From assembly GCA_963662175.1 (NCBI GenBank), contig OY759215.1:18155079-18219078 (forward strand): DNA of 64,000 bases, given 5' to 3'. Shown piece after piece: positions 16,752-28,020 of this stretch (position 1 is its first letter; each line of letters begins with the position of its first letter). Under the pieces are notes generated by a model. It saw only the letters and a list, made by a program, of their open reading frames with translations. It was not told the DNA's origin and searched no databases. This DNA comes from Aradus depressus (taxonomy: Eukaryota; Arthropoda; Insecta; Hemiptera; Aradidae). Both the position numbers and the translations under genes were made by a program.

Positions 16752-19700
16752 ATGTTCAAGTGTACAAAGTGTGACACCATTTTTCCATCTTGGAAAAAAC
16801 GCAATGTTCATCAGTTCAACTGTAAGAGAAATATCGACGAGATATTGGATGTAGAACCACCAAGGAAAAAAATATTTTTATGTTCCTCTTGTGGAGGACG
16901 GTTTGAAAACGATTATCATGGACAACGACATGAATCAGTCTGTCATGGGGAATATTCATCCTCAAAGGAACCGACCAAGGACGCATTATTAGCTCTGCTG
17001 CCTTCTGATAATATTGTACAATATGAAAGTGCCTTTGCTAGTCGATTGGAATCCTATTTTATTCGCTCAAACAAATGCAATGATTTGACGTGTTTCTTAC
17101 TGGATGTGAAACCAACATTAATACACAAAGTATCCAACATACTACAAATGAAATCTGCAATTAAAATTAATTTGATGGTTGAATGTTTATTTGAAAATAC
17201 TCTTGGTGAAAGGACAGATCGAGCCTTTAAGACTATGAATAAACCAGTTTTTCGAGCAACAAATCTTGAAAAATTCTTTGACAATGCATTTGAAAAAATA
17301 CACTCGGAGGTGGAAAATAGTGCACTGAAAGGAAGTGGATGGAAACTATTAGCCGTAGACGGAATTCGTCTACGGGTGAATAGATATGATCCACTACGTG
17401 CTTCTACATATATACCATTACCACTGAGTCTTGAAAATAAAAAAGCATGTGTAAATGTACAAAACAATGATGAGAAATGTTTTGCATATTCAATCTTAGC
17501 AAAATTCGTGACAAAAAATTCATATCGACCACAGGAATATACTGATTTATTCAGTTTATATGATTTTTCATGTGTTTCTTTTCCAGTCGCTCTAGCGGAT
17601 ATTTCAAAATTTGAAAAGGTCAACAATATGTCTATAAATGTATTTGGAGTTGATGAAAACGAGAAAATATACCCCCTCAAGGTTGCAGCAGAAGAAAAAT
17701 CAGATCATCGGGACATCCTCCTTTTGGACAATGAAAATAAACAACACTACGTCTACATAAAAAACTTTAATCGGTTGGTGGGTCGTCAATTACGAAAATC
17801 TTCTCGACGAAAATTTTACATCTGTAAAAGATGCTTCATAACTTTTGAAGAAAGAAGAGGTGGATCTGATAAGCTGGAGATGCATAAAATGTATTGTAAA
17901 GATCAGAAGACTGTACGAGTTGAATCACCATCCGATCCGATAATGACATTTACAAATGTTGAGCGTCATCACAGAGTTCCCTACGTTATTTATGCAGATT
18001 TTGAATCCATCTTGGAACCTATTGCTGGATGTCGACCATCATCTGAGTCATCATTTACTACTTGTGTTCAAGAACATATTCCAATGTCGTTTTGTACGTA
18101 TGTGAAAAGTTCTTCTGGTCTTCCACCTATCTCTTCAGCTCCGTATTTGTATAGAGGACCTGATGCAGCCGGAGTTTTTATAGAACACATCATCGAATTG
18201 AGTAAAGCTATATCAGCTGTCTACAATGATAACCCTGTGGATATTAATATGAATTCTGATCAAGAAACCCAGTGGGATTTAGCAACTACATGTTACCTCT
18301 GTGAAAATGAATTCACAGAGTCGAATTTGAAAGTACGTGATCATTGTCATCTCACTGGGGATTACAGAGGTGCAGCATGCAATAGTTGTAATTTGAAATG
18401 TTGTATTCCTAAATTTATTCCAATTATTTTTCACAATCTCACAAACTATGATTCAAAATTTTTAATTAGACAGCTGAGTAATACAAAATGTGGGAGAGTT
18501 ACAATTATACCTCACACTCAGGAAAAGTTTATATCATTTTCAGTTAAGATTGACAACATTTGGATGAGGTTTATTGATTCTTTTCGTTTTATGGCCTCCA
18601 GCTTGGATCAGCTTGCTCGAAATTTACCATCTGATGCATTTTTGGAAACATCACGTTTCTTTCCGACTGAGCATATGTCTCTCATGACCCGAAAAGGTGT
18701 GTTTCCGTATGATTATGTAGATTCTATGAAGAAACTGGATGAAACTCAATTACCACCAAAGGAAGCATTTTTTCAATTCGTTAACACAATCGCATATTGA
18801 TGAGGAAGATTATGCACATGCTCAGACTGTCTGGAAAACATTTCAATGTACTACGTTGGGTAGTTATAGTGATATCTATTTAAAATCAGATGTTTTAATT
18901 TTATCGGATACGTTTGAATCATTTCGAAATATGACTATGAAAAACTATGGAGTTGATGCGGCCCACTACTATACGACACCAGGACTCTCCTTTGATGCTA
19001 TGTTACGATATACAAAGACTAAGCTAACACTATTACAGGATTATGATATGATAATGTTTTTCGAGAAAGGTATAAGAGGGGGGATATGTCAAGCATCACA
19101 TCGATATGCTACAGCAAACAATAAATACATGAAAAATTATGATCCACAAAAAGAATCATCATATCACTTATCTTGATGCTAACAATCTATATGGATATGC
19201 CATGAGCAAATATTTACCATATGGCGATTTTCAATGGGTGGAAAGACCGGAAGAGGTTGACATTCTTAATTTACGAGAAGACGATGATACAGGCTATGTA
19301 TTTGAGGTGGACGTGAAGTACGCGACAAAACTTCACGAGATGCATGACGATTTACCATTTTTGGCCGAGACGATTCCTCCCCCAGGTGGCAAGGTTAAAA
19401 AATTGATTCCTCATTTAAATTCACGCGAACGATATGTGGTACACTATGTAGCTCTGAAACAGGCTCTACAGCATGGACTCGAGATTGAAAAGATCCATAG
19501 AGCAATCAGTTTCAAGCAATCACCCTGGCTGCGGTCCTATATAGATCTTAATACTCAACTTAGACAAAATGCACAAAATGATTTTGAAAAAGATTTCTTC
19601 AAACTCATGAATAACTCCATATTCGGGAAGACGATGGAAAATGTACGAAATCGACAGAATATACAGCTAGTCAAGACTGCAAGACAAATGATGAGACTAA

Positions 19701-20374
19701 TAGTAAAAGCTAATTTTCTTGAGAGAATTATCTACGACGAGGAGCTAGCAGCGGTTGTAATGGCCAAGACAAAAATATACTTTAATAAGCCGATATATGT
19801 GGGTATGTGTATACTCGATTTGTCCAAAGAACTCATGTACAGATTTCATTATGATTTAATGTTGCCTAGATACGGAAAAGAAAGATTAAAATTAATGTAT
19901 TGTGATACTGACTCTCTCATCTATCATGTGATAACACAAGACCTCTACTCAGATATGCATTCAATGCTGGATCATTTCGATACGTCCAATTATCATCCAG
20001 ACCATGTGCTATTTTCACTCATTAATAAACAGGTAATTGGAAAATTCAAGGATGAAGTATATGGAGAAATTATAGAAAAGTTTATTGCATTACGAGCAAA
20101 GGTGTATGCATTTTCCATTGCCTTTAAGAAAATTGTAAAAAAGGCAAAAGGTGTGTCACGTGCTTCACTGAGACATTTTATTTCTTTGGAAGATTATGAA
20201 AGGACACTATTTGATTCTACATTAATGTTTACATCCATGAGAAGTATAAGATCATACAAGCATATACTGTACACCATCGATCAAAATAAATTGGCACTAA
20301 ATCCATTCGATGACAAGCGACACATTCTTGAAGATGGCATATCTACTCATGCACATGGTCATTTTTTAAACTAA
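16752..20374 (+). pseudogene. Protein-primed family B DNA polymerase, two frameshifts
   Basis: ATG 16752 starts two C2H2-like fingers (CTKCDTIFPSWKKRNVHQF; CSSCGGRFENDYHGQRHE). The exonuclease part has VIYADFESILEP (Exo I), FHNLTNYDSKFLI (Exo II) and YLKSDVLILSDTF (Exo III), with the DHCHLTGDYRGAACNSCNLK knuckle common in this clade between them. The polymerase part has TYLDANNLYGYAMSKY (motif A), KLMNNSIFGKTMENVRN (motif B) and MYCDTDSLIYH (motif C). Frame changes near 18768-18790 (in a T-run) and near 19150-19165 split it into three frames; the second sits just before motif A. About 1200 residues is the usual length. All catalytic residues remain, so decay is recent. It would replicate the element from terminal proteins. 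Confidence 0.95.
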
Positions 20375-20719
20375 TTCACTTTTCCCCCTCAAACTCGAGA
20401 ATTATCATCTTGTGAATTACCTACTGAGTTGACCCCCGAATCACTAGAAGAATTTTAAGATTGTATAAAAATGATATGCAGATACATATGATGAAGAAAA
20501 TGTGTAAAGTTCATTCTGACCCCTAAATTTCCTCTTCCATCGGTGGTCCACATTTCATCCGACCTCTCTTATCCACCCCACAACTTCCTCAAATGTGCTT
20601 CCGCTTTGACGTAGCGAGGAGGCTTAATTGATTTATATGATCAAGAACCAAGAGAAGCACTATTTTCTTTTTTTTTTTTTTTAATTTTTTTTCTAATTTT
20701 TTTTTTCAGATCTGTCCGC
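20375..20719. other. Polinton spacer
   Basis: No gene seen. C/T-rich blocks, a T-run (20666-20680) and an acceptor-like TTTTTTTTTCAG at about 20700-20710 that may belong to an intron of the next gene. Confidence 0.5.
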
Positions 20720-21222
20720 ATGATCGAGGGAGCTGAGAATAATTCACTAATTTTTTTCTGTTTATTGTTCCAGTTATGCCGCCGCCATCAGGGCTTCTTG
20801 AGACGGTTACAATCGGTGCCCGTCCCCTACGTCAGGGAGGTGGCGGAACTCCCTCTAAGAGAAGCATTCCCTATAAAATGTTTCTCGTCCATGAAAAAAA
20901 TAAATAACGCTGTCCTCATAGTGAGGGGAAACACTTGGGAGGTACGACTCCCAGAAAAATATAATGAAGTTATCGACGACAACCTTTTCTGGGAGTCGCC
21001 CGAGTACGGGTTTACCCTAACATATGAGGGCAGGGTAGGAGGAGAGGAGAAAATAATTTTCAAGTATGATTTTAAATATATCCATTAACTCACATAAATT
21101 TAATTTTAAATTTGTATTTATTCTTCTTTTTTTTCTGTTATAGAGAAAACCCCGACTTCGAGCCCCCTGAAATATATTACACCGCCCCTCATGCTGACAT
21201 AGAAGATGAATTTTGGGATTAA
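20720..21222 (+). CDS. Small spliced Polinton protein, diverged paralogue 3
   Basis: The main exon runs to 21063 and contains FPIKCFSSMKKINNAV, GNTWEVRLPEKYNEVI and EYGFTLTYEGR. These align in order with the KYxIxxMKKI, VFLPKRY and LxMxYKGR motifs of the genes at 7152 and 7942. A donor (CAA|GTATGA at 21064) and acceptor (CTGTTATAG at 21143) join it to 21144-21222, which reads in frame ENPDFEPPEIYYTAPHADIE and ends FWD. The first exon is uncertain: ATG 20720 is in frame, but an acceptor-like CTGTTTATTGTTCCAG at 20758-20773 suggests another start. The intron position differs from the other two. The acidic tail is peculiar to this copy. Confidence 0.55.
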
Positions 21223-21498
21223 TTTTATAAATAAATTTTTTATTTTTTTCTATATTTTTTTTTCATTGACTTCCTACCTCACTGAATATTATAATATGCA
21301 AATCTTGGTGTGGTCTGGACCAAGGTCGACGAGATTGATGACTCACTGAAGGTTGAATGACCTCTCATCGTCTGTTTACATATAAGGTTGAATGACCTGT
21401 CAGACGCTAGCGATTTTTTTTTTTTGATTCACTGAGATATCAAAATGAATATATGAATTACATCTGTAAGACACACTCACTGATGGTTGGATGACGTT

Positions 21499-21750
21499 TG
21501 TTTACATACACGGTTGAATGACCTCTCAGACGCTAGCGATTTTTTGAGATAGCAAAATAAATACATAAATGATAGGTTTACATCTGTTTGACAATCATTT
21601 CACACACAATCCACTGGACTTTAAAACCACGAGTCCCAGGGTGACCCCCCGGGATCCCTTTAAATCCTGACCCTTCCTAACACTAGTGGCACTACTGGAA
21701 CAGCATAGGCCCCCTTTAACTGTGCCAAATGTAGACTGAAATACCCTACT
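21499..21750 (-). repeat. Polinton right TIR
   Basis: Inverse complement of 6510-6761. Just inside it (about 21345-21480) shortened copies of TIR pieces (GGTTGAATGACCT, GACGCTAGCGATTTTTT) repeat in direct order, so this end has been partly duplicated. Confidence 0.95.
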
Positions 21751-23308
21751 AGCCACATTCTTATTGTCCTCAATACACTCGACCATGTTAACATAATCCA
21801 GATTTGGGATAGTTCTTTCAACAATAACCGCCGGCAATCGCGATAATGCATCAGCCACATTCTTATTGTCCTCAATACACTCGACCATGTTAACATAATC
21901 CAGATTTGGGATAGTTCTTTCAACAATAACCGCCGGCAATCGCGATAATGCATCAGCCACATTCTTATTGTCCTCAATACACTCGACCATGTTAACATAA
22001 TCCAGACTTGGGATAGTTCTTTCAACAATAACCGCCGGCAATCGCGATAATGCATCAGCCACATTCTTATTGTCCTCAATACACTCGACCATGTTAACAT
22101 AATCCAGATTTGGGATAGTTCTTTCAACAATAACCGCCGGCAATCGCGATAATGCATCAGCCACATTCTTATTGTCCTCAATACACTCGACCATGTTAAC
22201 ATAATCCAGATTTGGGATAGTTCTTTCAACAATAACCGCCGGCAATCGCGATAATGCATCAGCCACATTCTTATTGTCCTCAATACACTCGACCATGTTA
22301 ACATAATCCAGATTTGGGATAGTTCTTTCAACAATAACCGCCGGCAATCGCGATAATGCATCAGCCACATTCTTATTGTCCTCAATACACTCGACCATGT
22401 TAACATAATCCAGATTTGGGATAGTTCTTTCAACAATAACCGCCGGCAATCGCGATAATGCATCAGCCACATTCTTATTGTCCTCAATACACTCGACCAT
22501 GTTAACATAATCCAGATTTGGGATAGTTCTTTCAACAATAACCGCCGGCAATCGCGATAATGCATCAGCCACATTCTTATTGTCCTCAATACACTCGACC
22601 ATGTTAACATAATCCAGATTTGGGATAGTTCTTTCAACAATAACCGCCGGCAATCGCGATAATGCATCAGCCACATTCTTATTGTCCTCAATACACTCGA
22701 CCATGTTAACATAATCCAGATTTGGGATAGTTCTTTCAACAATAACCGCCGGAAATCGCGATAATGCATCAGCCACTTTCTTATTGTCCTCAATACACTC
22801 GACCATGTTAACATAATCCAGATTTGGGATAGTTCTTTCAACAATAACCGCCGGCAATCGCGATAATGCATCAGCCACATTCTTATTGTCCTCAATACAC
22901 TCGACCATGTTAACATAATCCAGATTTGGGATAGTTCTTTCAACAATAACCGCCGGCAATCGCGATAATGCATCAGCCACATTCTTATTGTCCTCAATAC
23001 ACTCGACCATGTTAACATAATCCAGATTTGGGATAGTTCTTTCAACAATAACCGCCGGCAATCGCGATAATGCATCAGCCACATTCTTATTGTCCTCAAT
23101 ACACTCGACCATGTTAACATAATCCAGATTTGGGATAGTTCTTTCAACAATAACCGCCGGCAATCGCGATAATGCATCAGCCACATTCTTATTGTCCTCA
23201 ATACACTCGACCATGTTAACATAATCCAGATTTGGGATAGTTCTTTCAACAATAACCGCCGGCAATCGCGATAATGCATCAGCCACATTCTTATTGTCCT
23301 CAATATAT
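21751..23308. repeat. 102-bp minisatellite, right part (15 units)
   Basis: Continues the array at 5924-6509 after the Polinton; begins with target copy AGCCAC. Fifteen units with very few changes (for example GACTTGGG in the unit at about 22003 and CGGAAATCGC at 22750). Only one unit has the CCACTTTC variant (22775). All units stay open on the minus strand. Confidence 0.95.
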
Positions 23309-23480
23309 CTCAAGTAGTAAAATCTCGACATAAAATGAGCCAAAAGCTTTAGTCCTCTCGCAGCCATCTTTGGAAGACCCTTATTTTATACAAAAGTGCT
23401 GACAGGGGTTTGTGGTAGGCATACAATAGAAACTTTCTCCACATCAAATCTTGAGAACACTTTCTGTATGGCCTCTACCT
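23309..23480 (-). pseudogene. Ty3/gypsy RNase H remnant feeding into the minisatellite
   Basis: On the minus strand the frame reads NKGLPKMAARGLKLLAHFMS, RFYYLRYIEDNKN and then the first ADALSR unit. This is the usual end of gypsy RNase H: a stretch after the DHKPL motif, a conserved helix, then the E-N-x-ADALSR signature. Upstream the frame meets a stop (TAA, about 23383) and the rest of pol is gone. It shows which gene the minisatellite came from and that amplification began within an original coding frame. Confidence 0.7.
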
Positions 23481-24246
23481 TCATTGGGTTTCTTTCTTAA
23501 ACCATTGAAATGATCACTATTTATTTTATCTCACAGTTTATACAAAGAAGGCATCTCTATAGTGCAACCTATAAACATCTGTTTTTATAATAATAATTTA
23601 AACATTCAATTTAATTATAAAATCGCACATGACTAATCAATATTATTTTAGAGGTTTTGCACTCCCTCCAAAACCCATCGACCGTTCAGGCTAATTATCA
23701 ATAATTGATGGACATAGGGACTTCCTAATCTCCACATTACATTTTGTGTAGATAAATTGCATACATAGGATGTTATTATAGTTTTGATTCCCTTATGATC
23801 CCCCCTTCAGTCTCTTCTCTCTTCGGCGAAATTAATAGGTTTCGTCCTTATAAGGTTTTGAATTTAAATATCTAACTTCCTTTCGATATATTTATTACAT
23901 CGGCAGTTATTGGAGTTTTTGAGTTGAGCCTCCTCCCTTCTGGTCCTCCCCTTCCCTTCAGCCGATTCCTGGGAAAATTGATAGGTGCCTTTCTAATGGG
24001 GTTTAGAATTTTCATAAGAAACTTTCCGTCGATACATTAATTACAACGGCAGTTATTAGATTTTGTGTGTTAAGCCCCCTAGCTTAATCCCCCCATTCCT
24101 TTGGTCGATTCGGCTGAAAATCAGTAGGTGTGGGGTTTTGGGTACGCATAAAACATTTCGTGTCAATAGGCCCAGAAATAAGAGGCCGAATTCCATAAAA
24201 TTGTACCAGAGGTTGTCCTTCACCACATCGTCACGTGAATATAGAT
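23481..24246. other. Degenerate dispersed repeats, no gene
   Basis: Three loose repeats (about 23760, 23890 and 24010-24130) share GGCAGTTATT, TCTTTTCTTCGGC-like and ATAAGG elements in inverse orientation to the related series at 40380-40760. Confidence 0.45.
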
Positions 24247-24932
24247 AAAAATTCAGTAAAACTGAAAAGCACGGCCAAGTACGAAAAAAATATCTACCGA
24301 AGTAATTAATAAACATAAGTTTGATTCATTAAATGTTGTGATATATAAAAAAATTCTGGTCAAGTACGATCTTCCATGTATATATACTTCAAAAATTTAT
24401 TCCTTTTATTTTATTATTGTACGTTGTTTGTTTGTACGTAGAATATATTGTAATTAAACTCTTTAAGTGACCGTTTAATTAAAAGAAGTTCAGGTTGGTC
24501 ATTTCAGGTACTTGGCGACCTGCCTATAATAATTGTTTCTCCCCTGAGCATTTAGTTTGTTTCTAGAAAAATTCCATGATTACATGTGTTTTCAAATTTG
24601 CATTGATTGATACCATATTCCAGGTAGATAGCATTGTGTAAACTTAATCTTCGCGGCAGGTCGCCAAGTACCTGAAATGACCAACCTGAACTTCTTTTAA
24701 TTAAACGGTCACTTAAAGAGTTTAATTACAATATATTCTACGTACAAACAAACAACGTACAATAATAAAATAAAAGGAATAAATTTTTGAAGTATATATA
24801 CATGGAAGATCGTACTTGACCAGAATTTTTTTATATATCACAACATTTAATGAATCAAACTTATGTTTATTAATTACTTCGGTAGATATTTTTTTCGTAC
24901 TTGGCCGTGCTTTTCAGTTTTACTGAATTTTT
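24247..24932. repeat. Long inverted repeat (two 278-bp arms, 130-bp spacer)
   Basis: 24247-24524 and 24655-24932 are inverse complements with no mismatch that I could see over blocks such as AAGCACGGCCAAGTACG and GGTACTTGGCGACCTGCC. The spacer 24525-24654 is unrelated. It could form a cruciform or a long hairpin RNA. A short direct copy of the right arm tail follows at about 24930-24960. Confidence 0.9.
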
Positions 24933-25157
24933 TATTTATATATCACAACATTTAATGAATCAATGTCATTTTTCAACATACATTACGATCAGATTTTTTT
25001 ATGATAAATACTTGTAGATGTCTATTTTAAATCTTTCTAACAGAATTCAAAAAACTTACATTGTATTGCAAGTCTTAAAAAATACGTACAAAACTGACAG
25101 AAAATTCGATACAAAACTGAAAAAGAAAAGACATAAAAGACAAAACTCATAGGCTAT

Positions 25158-26775
25158 TCGTAAAGTAAGTTGACATTACTGGTGGGGATTCGAACCCCCA
25201 ACCCTCTGGTCCGTAACGTGAGCATTTTGTAAAGTAAGTTGGTATTATTGGGAAGGATTCGAACCCGCAACCCTCGGGTTTGTAAAGAGAGCTATTTGTA
25301 AACTAAGTTGACATTACTGATCGGGACTCGAACCCGCAACTTTCGGGTTGGTAACGCAAGCTATTTGTAAAATAAGTTGATATTACTGATCGGGACTCGA
25401 ACCTGCAACCCTCGGGGTGGTAACGTGGGCTATTCGTAAAATAAGTTGATATTACTGGTGGGGATTCAAACCCGCAACCCTCGGGTGGGTAACGTGGGCT
25501 ATTCGTAAAATAAGTTGATATTACTGGTGGGGATTCAAACCCGCAACCTTTGGGTTCGTAACGTGAGCATTTTGTAAAGTAAGTTGGTATTATTGGTAGG
25601 GATTCAAACCCACAATCCTCGGGTTGGTAAAGAGAGCTATTTGTAAAATAAGTTGACATTACTGATCGGGACTCGGACCCGCAACCCTCGGGGTGGTAAC
25701 GTGAACTATTTATATAGGAAGTCGTTATTACTGATAGGGATTCGAAACCGCAACCCTCGGGTAGGTATCGTGGGCTATTCGTAAAATAAGTTGATATTAC
25801 TGGTGGGGATTCAAACCCGCAACCCTCGGGTTGGTAACGTGGGCTATTTATAAAGTAAGTTGATATTAGTGGTGGGGATTCGAACCGCAACCTTCGTGTT
25901 CGTGACGTGAGCTACTTGTAAAGTAAGTTGATATTACTGGTGGGGATTAAAACCCCCAACCCTCGAATTCGTAACGTAAGCTATTTGTAAAATAAGTTTA
26001 TATTACTGATCGGGACTCGAACCCGCAACTTCCGGGATGGTAACGCGAGCTATTTGTAAAATAAGTTGATATTACTGATCGGGAGTCGAACCCGCAACCC
26101 TCGGGGTGGTAACTTGAGCTTTTTGTAAAATAGGTTGATATTACTGATCGGGAGTCGAACCCGCAACCCTCGGGGTGGTAACTTGAGCTTTTTGTAAAAT
26201 AGGTTGATATTACTCGTCGGGATTCGAACCCGGAACCCTCGGGTTGGAAACGGGAGCTATTTATATAGTAAGTTGATATTACTGGTGGGGATTCGAACCC
26301 GGAGCCCTCGGGTTGGATACGGGAGCTATTTATATAGTAAGTAACGTGAGCTATTTGTAAAATAAGTTGATATTACTGATCGGTACTCGAACCTGCAACC
26401 CTCGGGTTGGTAACGCGAGCTATTAGTGAAATAAGTTGATGTTGCTGGTGGGGATCAGAACCCAACAATTTCGGATTGGTAACGTGAGCTATTTGTAAAA
26501 TAAGTTGATATTACTGATCGGGACTCGAACCCGCAACCCTCGGGTTGGTATTGTGAGCTATTTGTAAAATAAGTTGATATTACTGATCGGGATTCGAACC
26601 CGCAACCCTTGGGTTCGTAACGTGAGCATTTTGTAAAATAAGTTGATATTACTCGGGGGGATTCGAACCCGCAACCCTCGGGTTGGTAACGTTGGCTATT
26701 AGCAAAGAATGTTGATATTACTGGTGCGGATTCGAACCCGCAACCCTCAGGTTGGTAACGTGGGAATTTGTAACT
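25158..26775. repeat. 69-bp tandem repeat with tRNA T-arm-like core (about 23 units)
   Basis: Units such as AAGTTGATATTACTGATCGG then GACTCGAACCCGCAACCCTC recur every 69 bp with 10-25 percent divergence. On the minus strand each has GCGGGTTCGAATCCCG, a perfect RNA polymerase III B box in a T-arm-like stem, and TAGCTCACGTTACCAA, partly like an A box. The unit length is tRNA-like but no complete cloverleaf is seen. Confidence 0.9.
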
Positions 26776-26997
26776 GTCACTATTACACTGTATTAACTAT
26801 CACTGCATAACAACGTTCCACATAATTAAAATGAAATATTTTGAAACTTTGATGACGTCATCCGGACGTCCGGACACTGAAAAAGGAAAAAAAAAAGTTA
26901 TTTTTTGCTGACTTTGACCCCTTGTAACTTGGTCAAATATGAACTTTTTTGTCTACTTTTTTTTTTCATTTTGTTCAGCTCGGAGTTCTCGACACAA

Positions 26998-27522
26998 CTA
27001 TGTAGAGAAAAATGTTATTTTGTTATTGCATAACATACTTTTGTTGATGCAAAAAGTGGCATTTAGTGTCACGAGAAAAGTTACACAGCAGTGTCTTTTT
27101 CTTTCTTTTTTTTCGGACTTGGCCAGAGACACTGCCGTGTCTCCTGATAAAAGATCTAACTTGATGGTCGGAAAAACTTTCTTCATTATAGTGGCGTCGA
27201 TGAGATCGCTCCCATAGGCGCGGCCCTCTTCTGCCTTCCAACTCATGTCGAGTTCAAACAGGTGTGTCTTCCGTATCAGCAGGATACTGGCAGGTCTCCT
27301 ACGTCCTGTAGACTGGGGAATCCCCCGTCGGCTTATCCTGAGGTACATCCCGGCAGCCTCTTCCAGGGTAATTGCATACTGGTCGTCAACCCTAATGGAG
27401 CCCACTTGAGCGACCGGCATGAGCATCCCAGCGGCGACAAGATAAGGAATTCCCAAAGGATTCTTGCTGAACTCGTTCTCAACAAACTTCCTCCAGACTT
27501 TTAAAAGGTTGTGTGAGCAAAG
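26998..27522 (-). CDS. Unidentified ORF
   Basis: An open minus-strand frame of about 175 codons with protein-like composition: KVWRKFVENEFSKNPLGIPY, then AAGMLMPVAQVGSIRVDDQY, ITLEEAAGMYLRISRRGIPQ, TKKTHLF-like RKTHLFELDMSWKAEEGRAY and MKKVFPTIKLDLLSGDTAVS. It has no ATG before codon 33 or so, so it may be an internal exon (an acceptor-like CCTTTTAAAAG lies near 27500) or part of a decayed element or viral insertion. The GC content is clearly higher than around it. I do not recognise the family. The last 35 codons are Lys-rich and run into T-rich DNA, so the true end may be earlier. Confidence 0.35.
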   Translation of the reverse strand, partial: LCSHNLLKVWRKFVENEFSKNPLGIPYLVAAGMLMPVAQVGSIRVDDQYAITLEEAAGMYLRISRRGIPQSTGRRRPASILLIRKTHLFELDMSWKAEEGRAYGSDLIDATIMKKVFPTIKLDLLSGDTAVSLAKSEKKERKRHCCVTFLVTLNATFCINKSMLCNNKITFFST

Positions 27523-27589
27523 ACGATAAATTCACCAAAACGACACAAGAGACTTCACAGGATGATGAAAGTGAAGAGGAAAATAAATG

Positions 27590-27844
27590 AATTGAGGAGG
27601 TTAGAAGCAAAGGGATGTAAGTGACAAAAATGTCATTTCGAGATAATTACCTTCAAAGTTATAGTAACATCGTAAATTCAGGTATTACCCAGGTATTTTC
27701 CACTAGTAACAGCATTACTGGTACTAACAATTGTTCTGATCATTAGCCAGTAGTCGGGGTAGGTGTCAAGGAAGATGTTGACACACATATCTCAATTTCA
27801 GCCGAATTGTCACTTACATCCCTTTGCTTCTAACCCCCTCAATT
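27590..27844. repeat. Inverted repeat with 38-bp arms
   Basis: 27590-27627 (GGTTAGAAGCAAAGGGATGT in its centre) is the inverse complement of 27807-27844 with one mismatch. Confidence 0.85.
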
Positions 27845-27888
27845 TCTGTCCTCAAAAGTTTAGGAAGCCTCTGAAAGTAGAGGAGAAT

Positions 27889-28020
27889 CGTGATGATGAT
27901 CCCAATGTTTTAGTAAACCGACTAAGATTACTATACATCTCAATAACAGCTGGCAATTTAAATAATTTCCAAGATATGATAAGAATTTTACAGAAACCTA
28001 GAAAACGAAATATAATTTCC
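27889..28020 (+). pseudogene. Fragment of a DUF8207-type Polinton gene
   Basis: The frame gives DDDPNVLVNRLRLLYISITA, then RILQKPRKRNII. This aligns with the C-terminus of the gene at 10257-11276 (WDDPNELCTRLSLLYGSEAA, ILEELREANIIY). It is only about 45 codons, on the other strand, with no other Polinton gene near, so it is an old fragment of a different element or an orphan copy of this family. Confidence 0.5.

Larger units (their letters stand above)
6510..21750. mobile_element. Polinton (Maverick) with 252-bp TIRs and 6-bp TSD
   Basis: Ends are AGTAGGGTATTTCAGTC and its inverse complement. The 6-bp target duplication AGCCAC lies at 6504-6509 and 21751-21756; 6 bp is the Polinton norm. Removing the element rejoins the 102-bp minisatellite exactly in register. 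Length is 15,241 bp, and the gene set (PolB, integrase, ATPase, protease, two capsid proteins) is diagnostic. Several genes have single frameshifts, so the copy is probably not autonomous now. Confidence 0.97.

Noticed and set aside
17054..17680. A 208-codon frame antisense to PolB
   Set aside because: Shadow of the conserved polymerase coding strand.
21595..23367. A 590-codon minus-strand frame as a host repeat-protein gene
   Set aside because: It is the open frame of the 102-bp minisatellite plus Polinton TIR sequence; no promoter, and its end lies in the TIR.
25303..25890. A 195-codon minus-strand repeat protein (GCGFESPPVISTYF type)
   Set aside because: Follows from a 69-bp period divisible by three in the tRNA-like array; neighbouring units with indels break it.
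25158..26775. Cluster of real tRNA genes
   Set aside because: No unit has a full cloverleaf, acceptor stem or intact A box.
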